Assembly: GCA_025458985.1 (NCBI GenBank)
Contig: JALORM010000081.1
Span: forward strand, 1 to 8,379
DNA: 8,379 bases
Direction: 5' to 3'
From: Paracoccaceae bacterium
GTDB taxonomy: Bacteria; Pseudomonadota; Alphaproteobacteria; Rhodobacterales; Rhodobacteraceae
Shown here piece after piece: positions 1 to 7,376 of the stretch (within the stretch, counting starts at the first letter, position 1; each line of letters begins with the position of its first letter). The notes beneath the pieces are model-generated. The model saw only the letters and a list, made by a program, of their open reading frames with translations, searched no databases and was not told where the DNA came from. A program made the translations under genes and the position numbers.

Positions 1-312
1 GGACAGCGGCGGCAGGCCCGCGGGCGTCACCCGGCGGTCAGCCCGGATCGCCGCCAGCGCGGCCTCGGCGCGGCCGGCGTCGTAGCGGTCGGGCAGGAAC
101 CCGGCAAGGCCAAGGATCACCGCGCGGTCGGTCGCGTGCCCGACCCCGGTGAAGGCCAGCGAGCCGTGCAGGCTGGCGCGCAGGCCTGAGGGCCGGAAGG
201 GCGAGGCGCGCAGGGTGTCGAGGAACCGCGCGGCCGCGACCATCGGGCCCATCGTGTGCGAGGATGACGGGCCGATCCCGACCTTGAACATCTCGAACAC
301 GCTGAGAAACAT
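1..312 (-). CDS. sdaA: L-serine ammonia-lyase (serine dehydratase), N-terminal part, cut by window edge
   Basis: This enzyme converts L-serine to pyruvate and ammonia in the cytoplasm, using an oxygen-sensitive iron-sulphur cluster. Only the first 104 residues are in the window; the usual single-chain form is about 450-460 residues, so the Fe-S cysteines and the C-terminal catalytic domain lie outside. The start reads MFLSVFEMFKVGIGPSSSHT and then MGPM, the characteristic opening of this family, with the GPSSSHTMGP signature at about residues 14-23. The rest of the fragment, including the LHGSLAFTGVGHATDRA stretch, matches the N-terminal beta domain. The ATG (312-310) is supported by a GGAGGT ribosome-binding site at 317-322, four bases upstream. 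The gene is divergent from rpiA. The family call is firm; the intactness of the remainder cannot be judged here. Confidence 0.93.
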   Translation of the reverse strand, partial: MFLSVFEMFKVGIGPSSSHTMGPMVAAARFLDTLRASPFRPSGLRASLHGSLAFTGVGHATDRAVILGLAGFLPDRYDAGRAEAALAAIRADRRVTPAGLPPLS

Positions 313-536
313 CCCGACCTCCGCGACCTGCCGCGTCTGGATGCGCCGTTCCGGCCCCGAATGCACGCCGGAAAGCGACACGATGCCAGCTTTCGCCGGC
401 CGCCCAGCGTCGTCGCGCCGGCGTCGCCGAAACATCGTGCGGCCCTGCCCGCCGGCCGTCCAGTGTGCTGCGATTCGCGCTCGCGGGCGGCGGGGAAACT
501 GCCTATAAGAGCCCCGGCTCAATCAGGAGTGTGCGC
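313..536. promoter_or_regulatory. Divergent spacer between sdaA and rpiA, with a rpiA -10 candidate
   Basis: This 224-bp spacer must carry the promoters for both outward-facing genes. On the plus strand, TATAAG at 504-509 is a good -10 hexamer 27 bases before the rpiA ATG, but no convincing -35 lies 16-18 bases upstream (that stretch is almost pure G and C). A GGGGAAACT string at 492-500 sits just before the -10. A clear ribosome-binding site, AGGAG at 525-529, lies seven bases before the rpiA ATG and supports that start over the upstream ATG at 465. I see no clear promoter hexamers for sdaA on the minus strand and no other gene in the spacer. The rpiA promoter is inferred from the -10 and position only. 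Confidence 0.4.
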
Positions 537-1104
537 ATGGACAAGGACCTCTCGCCGATCGACAGGGCAAAATTCGTGGCCGCCAGGCGCGCTGCGGCCT
601 TCGTCGAGACGGGGATGCGGGTCGGGCTCGGCACCGGATCGACGGCGGCCTGGATGGTGCGCTGCCTGGGCGAGCGGATCCGCGACGAGGGCCTCAGGAT
701 CACCGGCGTCCCGACATCGGAACGCACCGCCGCGCTGGCGCGCGAGGTGGGCATTCCGCTGGCGACGCTTGACGAGGTGCAGTGGCTCGACCTGACCATC
801 GACGGTGCTGGCGCGCGGCGCCGAGCTCAGGATGGCGGGGGATGCGCCTTTCGTCTCGGACGAGGGCAACCGGATCCTCGACCTCGACCTCAAGCGGATC
901 GGCAACCCGCGTCAGCTGTCGCTGATGCTGAACCAGATTCCGGGCGTCGTCGAGAACGGGCTGTTCATCGACATCTGCGACGTCGTGGTGATCGGCCATT
1001 CCGACAGCCGGGTGGAGGTGCGCGACATCCAGGCGGGCTCGACCACGGAAGAGCGCATCGCGCTCGCCGACGAGGACAACATCTTTGCCGACCTGGCGGA
1101 GTGA
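537..1104 (+). pseudogene. rpiA: Ribose-5-phosphate isomerase A, internally deleted and frameshifted
   Basis: RpiA interconverts ribose 5-phosphate and ribulose 5-phosphate in the pentose phosphate pathway. The first 91 codons (537-809) give a good RpiA N-terminus, with the phosphate-binding GLGTGSTA at residues 30-37 and ending in LTIDGA. The C-terminal part is intact in the next frame (about 805-1104), including FVSDEGNRILDLDLKRIGN, VVENGLFIDICD and the ending DNIFADLAE. Missing is the central segment, roughly 70 residues compared with my recollection of alphaproteobacterial RpiA (about 260 residues). It contains the rest of the DGADE motif, the KGGG lysine and the QEK glutamate, which are active-site residues in the E. 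coli enzyme. Without the frameshift the two parts would give about 190 residues. Read from 537, translation stays open out of frame to 1571, deep inside gor. The gene lies 24 bp upstream of gor, as is usual in the group. Either a real deletion or an assembly or sequencing error would explain it. Confidence 0.88.
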
Positions 1105-1128
1105 AGGCGGCAAACGGGCAGGCGGCAC

Positions 1129-2487
1129 ATGGCGTTCGACTACGACCTCTTCGTGATCGGTGGCGGCTCGGGCGGCGTCCGCGCGGCGCGCCTTGCGGCG
1201 GCCGAGTGCGGCGCGAAGGTCGGTCTGGCCGAGGCCGACCGGATGGGCGGCACCTGCGTGATCCGCGGCTGTGTTCCGAAGAAGCTGATGGTCTTCGCCT
1301 CGGCCTATCGCGAGGCGATGCGCGAGGCGGCGGACTACGGCTGGAAGGTGAGCTCGGCGGGGTTCGAATGGCAGCGGTTCCGCACGCGGCTCGACACCGA
1401 ACTCGACCGGCTGGAAGAGGCCTATCGCACCACGCTGGCCAGGGCGGGGGTCGAGATCCACGATGCCCGTGCCGAGCTGGAGGATCCCCACACCGTCCGG
1501 CTCGACGGCGGCCGGACTGTCACCGCCAAGCACATCCTGGTCGCCACCGGCGGCCGGCCGGAAGTGCCTGAGCGCGAGAACGCGGGCCTCGGCATCACCT
1601 CGAACGAGGTGTTCCGGTTCGACGACCTGCCCGCGTCGATCCTGATCGTGGGCGGCGGCTACATCGCCTCCGAGATGGCCTGCATCCTCAACGGGCTCGG
1701 CGTCGCGGTGACGCAGTTCTACCGGGGCGCCCAGATCCTGCGGGGCTTCGACGACGAGGCGCGGGGCCACATCGCGGGCATCATGGCCGACGACGGGATC
1801 GAGCTGCGGCTCGGCACCGACATCCTCGAGCTGAGCGACGAGGGCGGGGGCGTCCGGGCCAAGGCGTCGGACGGGTCCGAGAGGGTCTACGACCGCCTTC
1901 TCTGGGCGACGGGCCGACGGCCCAACACCGAGGGCCTCGGGCTCGACCGGGCGGGCGTGAAGACCGGCCGCCGGGGCGAGGTCGAGGTGGATCGCTACAG
2001 CCAGACCAGCGTGCCCTCGGTCTTCGCGGTGGGCGACGTGACCAACCGCCTGCAGCTGACGCCGGTCGCGATCCGCGAGGCTGCAGCCTTCGTCGACACG
2101 GTGTTCCGGGGCCGGCCAACGGCCTTCGACCACACGATTGTTCCGGGTGCGGTCTTCACCCAGCCCGAATACGGCTATGTCGGCCTGACCGAGGAGGCGG
2201 CGCGCGAAGAGGAGGAGATCGAGGTCTACTGCACGTCCTTCCGGCCGATGCAGACGGCCTTCATCGGTCGGCCCGAACGGGTGATGATGAAACTGATCGT
2301 CAACCGCGGGAGCCGGCGGGTCCTTGGCTGCCACATTGTCGCACCCGGCGCGGGCGAGATGATCCAGCTTGCCGCCATCGCGATCCGCATGGGCGCCACC
2401 AAGGAACAGTTCGACGAGACCTGCGCCGTCCATCCGACCATGGCGGAAGAACTCGTGACGATGAAGACCCCGATCCGCACGGCTTGA
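1129..2487 (+). CDS. gor: Glutathione-disulfide reductase
   Basis: This cytoplasmic FAD flavoenzyme reduces glutathione disulfide to glutathione with NADPH. At 452 residues it is the usual length for the family. An FAD-binding GGGSGGVRAAR lies at residues 11-21, followed by the redox-active disulfide in GGTCVIRGCVPKK (Cys43 and Cys48). The second nucleotide-binding fold, VGGGYIASE, is at about 174-182. Arg199 and Arg205 follow it, in the places where glutathione reductases bind the 2'-phosphate of NADPH, which argues for this enzyme over NADH-linked lipoamide dehydrogenase. ATGRRPN at 260-266 and AVGDVTNRLQLTPVA at 300-314 complete the FAD site. The C-terminal HPTMAEE supplies the catalytic His435-Glu440 pair. 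The ATG is preceded by a purine-rich GGGCAGG. It starts 24 bp after the rpiA remnant and probably shares its transcript. Confidence 0.96.
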   Translation: MAFDYDLFVIGGGSGGVRAARLAAAECGAKVGLAEADRMGGTCVIRGCVPKKLMVFASAYREAMREAADYGWKVSSAGFEWQRFRTRLDTELDRLEEAYRTTLARAGVEIHDARAELEDPHTVRLDGGRTVTAKHILVATGGRPEVPERENAGLGITSNEVFRFDDLPASILIVGGGYIASEMACILNGLGVAVTQFYRGAQILRGFDDEARGHIAGIMADDGIELRLGTDILELSDEGGGVRAKASDGSERVYDRLLWATGRRPNTEGLGLDRAGVKTGRRGEVEVDRYSQTSVPSVFAVGDVTNRLQLTPVAIREAAAFVDTVFRGRPTAFDHTIVPGAVFTQPEYGYVGLTEEAAREEEEIEVYCTSFRPMQTAFIGRPERVMMKLIVNRGSRRVLGCHIVAPGAGEMIQLAAIAIRMGATKEQFDETCAVHPTMAEELVTMKTPIRTA

Positions 2488-2559
2488 GCCGCGCTTGAAT
2501 TCCGGGCACGAACAACCACCTAGACCCCAACGATCAGAAGACGAAGGGAACCTCACTCC
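2488..2559 (+). promoter_or_regulatory. gor-hflK spacer with possible hflKC promoter
   Basis: The 72-bp spacer is less GC-rich than the genes around it. CTTGAA at 2494-2499 resembles a -35 element, of the kind seen in heat-shock sigma factor (RpoH) promoters as well as housekeeping ones. CCTAGA at 2519-2524 could be a poor -10, but the 19-bp spacer is long. GAAGGGA at about 2541-2547 is a possible ribosome-binding site, rather far from the hflK ATG. A separate promoter for the hflK operon is plausible because it differs in role from rpiA-gor, but the sequence evidence is weak. Confidence 0.25.
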
Positions 2560-3732
2560 ATGGCAGGAAACAACGGCGGCCCCTGGGGCGGCGGCGGCAA
2601 CCGGGGCGGCGGCGACGACGACGGTCGCAGACCCGGGGGGCGCAGGCCCGGCGGCGACGGGCCGCAGATCCCCGAGATCGACGAGATCGTCCGCAAGGGT
2701 CAGGAGCAGCTGAGGGTCCTCATGGGTGGCCGCGGCGGCCGGGGCAACGGCGGTCCGGGCGGCGGCGGGGGCGGCGATGGCTTCAAGATGACCCGGGGCA
2801 CGGTCGGGCTGGGGGTGCTGGCCGCGGTCGGTCTCTGGGCCTGGCTGTCGTTCTACACGGTGCGGCCCGAAGAACAGTCGGTCGAGCTGTTCCTGGGCGA
2901 GTTCTCGGCAGTCGGCAACCCGGGCCTGAACTTCGCGCCCTGGCCCCTGTTCACCGCCGAGGTGATCCCGGTGACGCGCGAGAACACCGAGGACATCGGC
3001 ATCGGGTCGACCCGGCCGTCCGAATCCGGCCTCATGCTGACAACCGATGCCAACATCGTGGATATCGGGTTCCAGGTGGTGTGGAACATCACCGACCCGG
3101 CAAAGATACTGTTCAACATCGCCGATCCGCAGCTGACCGTCCGCGCCGTGAGCGAGGCGGCCATGCGCGAGATCATCGCCGAAAGCGAGCTTGCCCCGAT
3201 CCTGAACCGCGACCGCGGCATCATCGCCGAGCGGTTGCAGACCTCGATCCAGGAGGCTCTCGACAGCTACGACAGCGGCATCAATATCATCCGGGTCAAC
3301 CTTGAACGGGCAGACCCGCCTGCCGAGGTGATCGACGCCTTCCGCGCCGTGCAGGCCGCCGAACAGGAACGCGACCGGCTGGAGCGTCAGGCCGACGCCT
3401 ACGCCAACACCGTGACGGCCGGCGCCCGCGGCGAGGCAGCGCAGATCCTCGAACAGGCCGAGGCCTACCGCGCCCAGGTCGTGAACCAGGCCCAGGGTGA
3501 GGCGAGCCGCTTCCTTGCGGTTCTGACCGAGTATCGGGTCGCCCCGGAAGTGACCCGACAGCGTCTCTACATCGAGACCATCGAGCAGGTGCTGGGCGGG
3601 GTCGACAAGATCCTGCTCGATCCCTCGGTCGCCGGCGGCGGCGAGGGCGGACAGGGCGTCGTGCCCTACCTGCCGCTCAACGAGTTGCGCAGGCAGCCCG
3701 GAGCGGCCGCCCCCGCGCAAGGGGGGAACTGA
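2560..3732 (+). CDS. hflK: FtsH protease activity modulator HflK
   Basis: HflK is a SPFH (stomatin/prohibitin) family membrane protein that assembles with HflC into a large complex around the AAA protease FtsH and tunes its activity. The 390-residue product has the expected order. A long Gly/Arg/Asp-rich cytoplasmic tail covers residues 1-75, with a conserved-looking PQIPEIDEIVRKGQEQLR segment at about 35-52. One membrane segment lies at about 80-100 (ending WAWLSFYTV). The SPFH domain begins at VRPEEQSVELFLGEF, and an Ala/Glu/Gln-rich coiled coil follows at about 265-310 (EQERDRLERQADAY). The segment FLAVLTEYRVAPEVTRQRLYIET is typical of HflK. The tail is Gly/Pro/Ala-rich. The HflK call, rather than HflC, rests on the N-terminal Gly-rich extension and the gene order. 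It ends three bases before hflC, so the two are surely co-transcribed. Confidence 0.95.
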   Translation: MAGNNGGPWGGGGNRGGGDDDGRRPGGRRPGGDGPQIPEIDEIVRKGQEQLRVLMGGRGGRGNGGPGGGGGGDGFKMTRGTVGLGVLAAVGLWAWLSFYTVRPEEQSVELFLGEFSAVGNPGLNFAPWPLFTAEVIPVTRENTEDIGIGSTRPSESGLMLTTDANIVDIGFQVVWNITDPAKILFNIADPQLTVRAVSEAAMREIIAESELAPILNRDRGIIAERLQTSIQEALDSYDSGINIIRVNLERADPPAEVIDAFRAVQAAEQERDRLERQADAYANTVTAGARGEAAQILEQAEAYRAQVVNQAQGEASRFLAVLTEYRVAPEVTRQRLYIETIEQVLGGVDKILLDPSVAGGGEGGQGVVPYLPLNELRRQPGAAAPAQGGN

Positions 3733-3735
3733 GAC

Positions 3736-4679
<944 letters not shown>

Positions 4680-4683
<4 letters not shown>

Positions 4684-4877
4684 TCGCAACGATCGTCATG
4701 GCCCTGGGCCTCGTGCTGATCGTCGAGGGGCTGGTGCTTGCACTGGCCCCTTCGCGTATCGAGGATGCGCTGCGCCTTCTGGCCGGCCTGCCGGTCGAAA
4801 CCCGCCGCCTGCTGGGATTCGGTGCGCTGGCGGTCGGGGTCCTGCTCTTCGCCCTTGCCCGGGCGCTCGGGGCCTGA
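4680..4877 (+). CDS. DUF2065 (YjeT-like) small membrane protein
   Basis: This 65-residue protein starts at a GTG that overlaps the hflC stop in a GTGA arrangement, indicating translational coupling. It has two hydrophobic segments (about residues 2-20 and 43-62) joined by a short loop containing ALAPSRIEDALRLLAGLPVETRRLLG. This pattern, with the PSR and RRxLG positions, matches the DUF2065/YjeT family, whose genes often lie beside hflKC. No biochemical function is established to my knowledge. The position suggests a small accessory of the HflKC-FtsH membrane complex, which is inference. I see no odd features. The family call is based on pattern and context, without a profile search. Confidence 0.88.
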
Positions 4878-4892
4878 GAGACTGCATGCGGC

Positions 4893-4912
4893 CTCTCACA
4901 GCCGCGTGAGAA
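4893..4912 (+). other. Small inverted repeat after the DUF2065 gene
   Basis: TCTCAC at 4894-4899 pairs with GTGAGA at 4906-4911 around a six-base AGCCGC loop. It lies 16 bases after the DUF2065 stop. It is followed by AAGACG and not by a run of T, so it is not a standard intrinsic terminator. It may be an attenuating or RNA-stabilising hairpin, an operator, or chance. A GAGAG just upstream (4876-4880) could compete for the same CTCTC arm. Confidence 0.25.
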
Positions 4913-4926
4913 AGACGCCGCGGGCT

Positions 4927-4954
4927 TTGCGACCAGCCCCGCCGTGCCTATCTT
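4927..4954 (+). promoter_or_regulatory. Candidate promoter for the Do-family protease gene
   Basis: TTGCGA at 4927-4932 and TATCTT at 4949-4954, 16 bp apart, each match four of six positions of the housekeeping sigma-factor consensus. The -10 ends 64 bases before the GTG start. The 141-bp gap before the protease gene is much larger than the junctions inside the hflKC operon, so an independent, perhaps stress-controlled, promoter is reasonable. No start site can be proved from sequence alone. Confidence 0.35.
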
Positions 4955-5018
4955 GTGGGCGGGTCGATCGGCTGCCGCGGCCAGTCCCCGGCAGGACGCA
5001 CATCGAAGGAGTCCGCTC

Positions 5019-6479
5019 GTGATCACCAGAACTCTCGCCCAATCGCGCGCCGTGGCGACGGGGCCGCTCCAGGCACTCTGGGCGCTTGTCCTTGCAGCCG
5101 CACTGATCGTCGCGCAGGCCGCGGCGGTCGATGCCCGCGCGGCGCCGGAAAGCTTCGCCGACCTCGCCCAGCAGGTCAGCCCCGCGGTCGTGAACATCAC
5201 GACCTCGACCACGGTCGCGGCCGACAGTGGACCCGTGCCCCAGTTTCCCGAAGGCTCGCCCTTCGACGACTTCTTCCGCGACTTCGGCGGCCCCGGCCAG
5301 GGCGGACCCGCCCAGCGCAGCCAGGCCCTGGGCTCGGGCTTCGTGATCTCGGAAGACGGCTTCATCGTCACCAACAACCACGTGATCGAAGGCGCCGACG
5401 AGATCGAGATCGAATTCTTCTCGGGTGGCCGCCTGCCGGCGACCGTCGTCGGCACCGATCCCAACACCGACATCGCGCTTCTGAAGGTGGAAAGCGACGA
5501 CCCGCTGCCCTTCGTGTCGTTCGGCGACAGCGACATCGTGCGCGTCGGCGACTGGGTGATGGCGATGGGCAACCCGCTCGGTCAGGGCTTCTCGGTGTCG
5601 GCCGGCATCGTCTCGGCCCGCAACCGCGAGCTTTCGGGCACCTACGACGACTACATCCAGACCGACGCGGCGATCAACCGCGGCAACTCGGGCGGGCCGC
5701 TCTTCAACATGTCGGGCGAGGTGATCGGCGTGAACACCGCCATCCTGTCGCCCAACGGCGGCTCGATCGGGATCGGCTTCGCGATGTCGGCCGAGGTCGT
5801 CACCGACGTCGTCGCGCAGCTGCGCGAGTTCGGCGAGACCCGACGCGGCTGGCTGGGCGTGCGCATCCAGGACGTCACCGACGACGTGGCCGAGGCGATC
5901 GGTCTCGACCCGGCGCGGGGGGCGCTTGTCACCGACGTGCCCGAGGGCCCGGCGATGGAGGCGGGCATCCGCCAGGGCGACGTGATCGTGTCGTTCGACG
6001 GGGCCGATGTCGCCGATACCCGCGAACTGGTGCGCCGCGTCGCCGGAACCGCCGTGGGCAAGGAAGTTCCGGTGATCGTGTTCCGCGACGGCGCCACCGA
6101 GACGCTGCGCATCACGCTTGGCCGCCGCGAAGAGGCGCAGGGCGCGATTCCCGCGGCACAGGCCGCCCCCGACGAGCCGGCCGAGGCCGACGTCCTCGGC
6201 ATGACGGTGACGACGCTCACCCCCGACATCGCCGAAGGCCTCGGCCTGTCGGGCAGCGTCACGGGTCTTGCCGTGACGGCGGTCGACGAATCGACGGAAG
6301 CCTTCGACAAGGGCATCCGCTCGGGCGACGTGATCACCGAAGCCGGCCAGCAGCCCGTCGCCGCCCCCGCCGACCTCGAGGCGCGCATCGCCGAGGCGAA
6401 GGACGCCGGCCGCAAGTCGCTTCTGCTGCTGGTGCGACGCGGCGGCGACCCGCGCTTCGTCGCGCTCTCGGTCGAATGA
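5019..6479 (+). CDS. degP: Do-family (DegP/DegQ-like) periplasmic serine endoprotease
   Basis: This exported protease and chaperone degrades misfolded proteins in the periplasm. I start it at GTG 5019, since AAGGAG lies seven bases upstream and the product then opens with a basic stretch and a hydrophobic core (about residues 16-36) followed by DARA/APES, a plausible signal peptidase I site near residue 41. The 486-residue precursor has a trypsin-like domain with the complete triad: His121 in TNNHVIEGA, Asp151 in PNTDIALLKV and Ser224 in GNSGGPLF. PDZ1 covers about 273-370 (GWLGVRIQDVT, then GALVTDVPEGPAMEAGIRQGD). After an Ala/Pro/Glu linker, PDZ2 covers about 392-486 (GIRSGDVITEAG). It follows the FtsH-modulator genes. 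Whether it is best called DegP, DegQ or MucD cannot be settled here, so the symbol is a family label. Confidence 0.92.
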   Translation: MITRTLAQSRAVATGPLQALWALVLAAALIVAQAAAVDARAAPESFADLAQQVSPAVVNITTSTTVAADSGPVPQFPEGSPFDDFFRDFGGPGQGGPAQRSQALGSGFVISEDGFIVTNNHVIEGADEIEIEFFSGGRLPATVVGTDPNTDIALLKVESDDPLPFVSFGDSDIVRVGDWVMAMGNPLGQGFSVSAGIVSARNRELSGTYDDYIQTDAAINRGNSGGPLFNMSGEVIGVNTAILSPNGGSIGIGFAMSAEVVTDVVAQLREFGETRRGWLGVRIQDVTDDVAEAIGLDPARGALVTDVPEGPAMEAGIRQGDVIVSFDGADVADTRELVRRVAGTAVGKEVPVIVFRDGATETLRITLGRREEAQGAIPAAQAAPDEPAEADVLGMTVTTLTPDIAEGLGLSGSVTGLAVTAVDESTEAFDKGIRSGDVITEAGQQPVAAPADLEARIAEAKDAGRKSLLLLVRRGGDPRFVALSVE

Positions 6480-6511
6480 CGGCGCCGCGGGGCCTTGCCT
6501 GACGGTCCGAC

Positions 6512-6540
6512 CGGGCGCCCTTCGCGGGGCGCCCGTTCTG
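6512..6540 (+). terminator. Hairpin terminator after the protease gene
   Basis: CGGGCGCCC at 6512-6520 is perfectly complementary to GGGCGCCCG at 6527-6535, giving a nine-base-pair, nearly all-GC stem with a TTCGCG loop. It is followed by TTCTG, only a weak T tract. It lies 33 bases after the protease stop and before the convergent OB-fold gene, a sensible place for a terminator. The minus strand has no T run after the stem, so it serves the plus strand better. Confidence 0.65.
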
Positions 6541-6548
6541 CATCCGCC

Positions 6549-6935
6549 TCAGGGCTGGTCGCCCGCTTTCGCAAGGTCATGCCGGAAGTCGGGGTGAAGC
6601 AGCTCGTCGAGCATGGCCGACAGGTCCTCGACATGCTCGGCCACAACGTGGACCACGCCGCCTTCGCGCTGGATGCGGCCCGTCACCCGCAGCAGCCGGC
6701 CCGCGATCACCGCCCGGCGGTAGGTCTCGAACACCTTGGCCCAGACCACCACGTTGACCACGCCGGTCTCGTCCTCGAGCGTCACGAAGATCACGCCCTT
6801 CGCGGTGCCGGGCCGCTGCCGCACCAGCACCAGCCCCGCCACCGTCACCCGCGCGCCGTTGGGCGGCAAGTCCAGCTGAGCGGCGGTCAGCGCCGAGGGC
6901 GGGCGCGGCCAGGATGGCGGGGCAGGGTCGGTCAT
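6549..6935 (-). CDS. Orphan OB-fold protein resembling the C-terminal domain of DnaE2
   Basis: The 128-residue product closely resembles the OB-fold nucleic-acid-binding module near the C-terminus of error-prone DNA polymerase DnaE2 (ImuC). Residues 27-47 (GARVTVAGLVLVRQRPGTAKG) followed by VIFVTLEDETGVVNVVVW and later RLLRVTGRIQREGGVVHVVAE are the recognisable core. The rest of the polymerase, normally a thousand or so residues, is absent: an in-frame TAG lies four codons upstream of the ATG, and a plus-strand ferredoxin gene begins 117 bases beyond it. There is no strong ribosome-binding site (only GGGCGG nearby). It could be a decaying dnaE2 remnant or a genuine small single-domain DNA-binding protein. 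The well-kept core and the clean reading frame mildly favour a gene still under selection. The start is uncertain; the domain likeness is strong. Confidence 0.7.
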   Translation of the reverse strand: MTDPAPPSWPRPPSALTAAQLDLPPNGARVTVAGLVLVRQRPGTAKGVIFVTLEDETGVVNVVVWAKVFETYRRAVIAGRLLRVTGRIQREGGVVHVVAEHVEDLSAMLDELLHPDFRHDLAKAGDQP

Positions 6936-6977
6936 CGCCGCCCGACTCTAGCGCCTTCGCACTCTCCCGGAAAGCAC

Positions 6978-7018
6978 GCCCGCGCGGGCTGGCAAATGCG
7001 CGGCGCATGGCCTATGTC
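6978..7018 (+). promoter_or_regulatory. Candidate ferredoxin promoter with embedded inverted repeat
   Basis: TGGCAA at 6990-6995 and TATGTC at 7013-7018 are 17 bp apart and could be weak -35 and -10 elements; each matches only about three consensus positions. Between them lies ATGCG-CGG-CGCAT (6996-7008), a perfect five-base inverted repeat around three bases, placed where a repressor could block RNA polymerase. Just upstream is the palindrome GCCCGCGCGGGC (6978-6989). GC-rich DNA produces such palindromes easily, so this is only a candidate control site. Confidence 0.25.
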
Positions 7019-7052
7019 CCGGCCCGAGGACCGACGGCACACGGGGACGAAC

Positions 7053-7376
7053 ATGGCGCGGATCACCTATATCGAGCACAACGGCACCGAGCACGTCGTC
7101 GACGTGCCGAACGGGCTGACCGTCATGGAGGGGGCCCGCGACAATGGCATCCCGGGGATCGAGGCCGACTGCGGCGGCGCCTGCGCCTGCTCGACCTGCC
7201 ATGTCTACGTCGCCCCCGACTGGGTCGGCAAGCTGCCGCCCAAGGAGAGCATGGAGGAAGACATGCTCGACTTCGCCTACCAGCCGGATCCGGCGCGGTC
7301 GCGCCTGACCTGCCAGCTCAAGGTCACCGACGCGCTCGACGGGCTTGTCGTGCAGATGCCCGAAAAGCAGATCTGA
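7053..7376 (+). CDS. fdxE: [2Fe-2S] ferredoxin, adrenodoxin/FdVI type
   Basis: This small electron carrier has 107 residues. It opens ARITYIEHNGTEHVVDVPNG and continues LTVMEGARDNGIPGIEADCGGACACSTC. The four cluster ligands follow the vertebrate-type pattern: Cys40, Cys46 and Cys49 (C-x5-C-x2-C), then Cys87 in SRLTCQLKV. Cys44 is an extra cysteine within the loop and probably not a ligand. The end, DGLVVQMPEKQI, is nearly the same as that of Rhodobacter capsulatus ferredoxin VI (fdxE) as I remember it. This type is related to the ferredoxins that serve cytochrome P450s and Fe-S assembly. No partner reductase or P450 is nearby, so its partner here is unknown. A GGGGACG precedes the ATG. Its stop codon overlaps the next gene's ATG by one base (TGATG). 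Confidence 0.93.
   Translation: MARITYIEHNGTEHVVDVPNGLTVMEGARDNGIPGIEADCGGACACSTCHVYVAPDWVGKLPPKESMEEDMLDFAYQPDPARSRLTCQLKVTDALDGLVVQMPEKQI

Noticed and set aside
149..508. A 119-codon plus-strand frame opposite sdaA and the spacer
   Set aside because: It is antisense to a clear SdaA N-terminus and its product is Arg-rich with no recognisable motif.
465..536. An earlier rpiA start at ATG 465
   Set aside because: The candidate -10 and the ribosome-binding site both lie downstream of it, and the added residues are not typical of RpiA.
2560..2790. Glycine-codon repeats at the start of hflK as a possible tandem repeat element
   Set aside because: The GGC-rich runs encode the Gly-rich N-terminal tail usual for HflK; no regular unit is visible.
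4944..5018. An ATG at 4944 as start of the Do protease
   Set aside because: It would place 25 residues rich in charged and small residues before the signal peptide. The GTG at 5019 has a good AAGGAG at the right distance.
4955..6502. A 515-codon plus-strand frame overlapping the Do protease
   Set aside because: Its product is low-complexity Arg/Gly/Pro sequence. The other frame encodes a protease with a full catalytic triad and two PDZ domains.
6495..7052. A longer upstream start (6495) in the ferredoxin frame, which would fuse about 186 residues to its N-terminus
   Set aside because: The extra part is antisense to the OB-fold gene and has no likeness to known proteins. The ferredoxin start at 7053 gives the normal length and family N-terminus.
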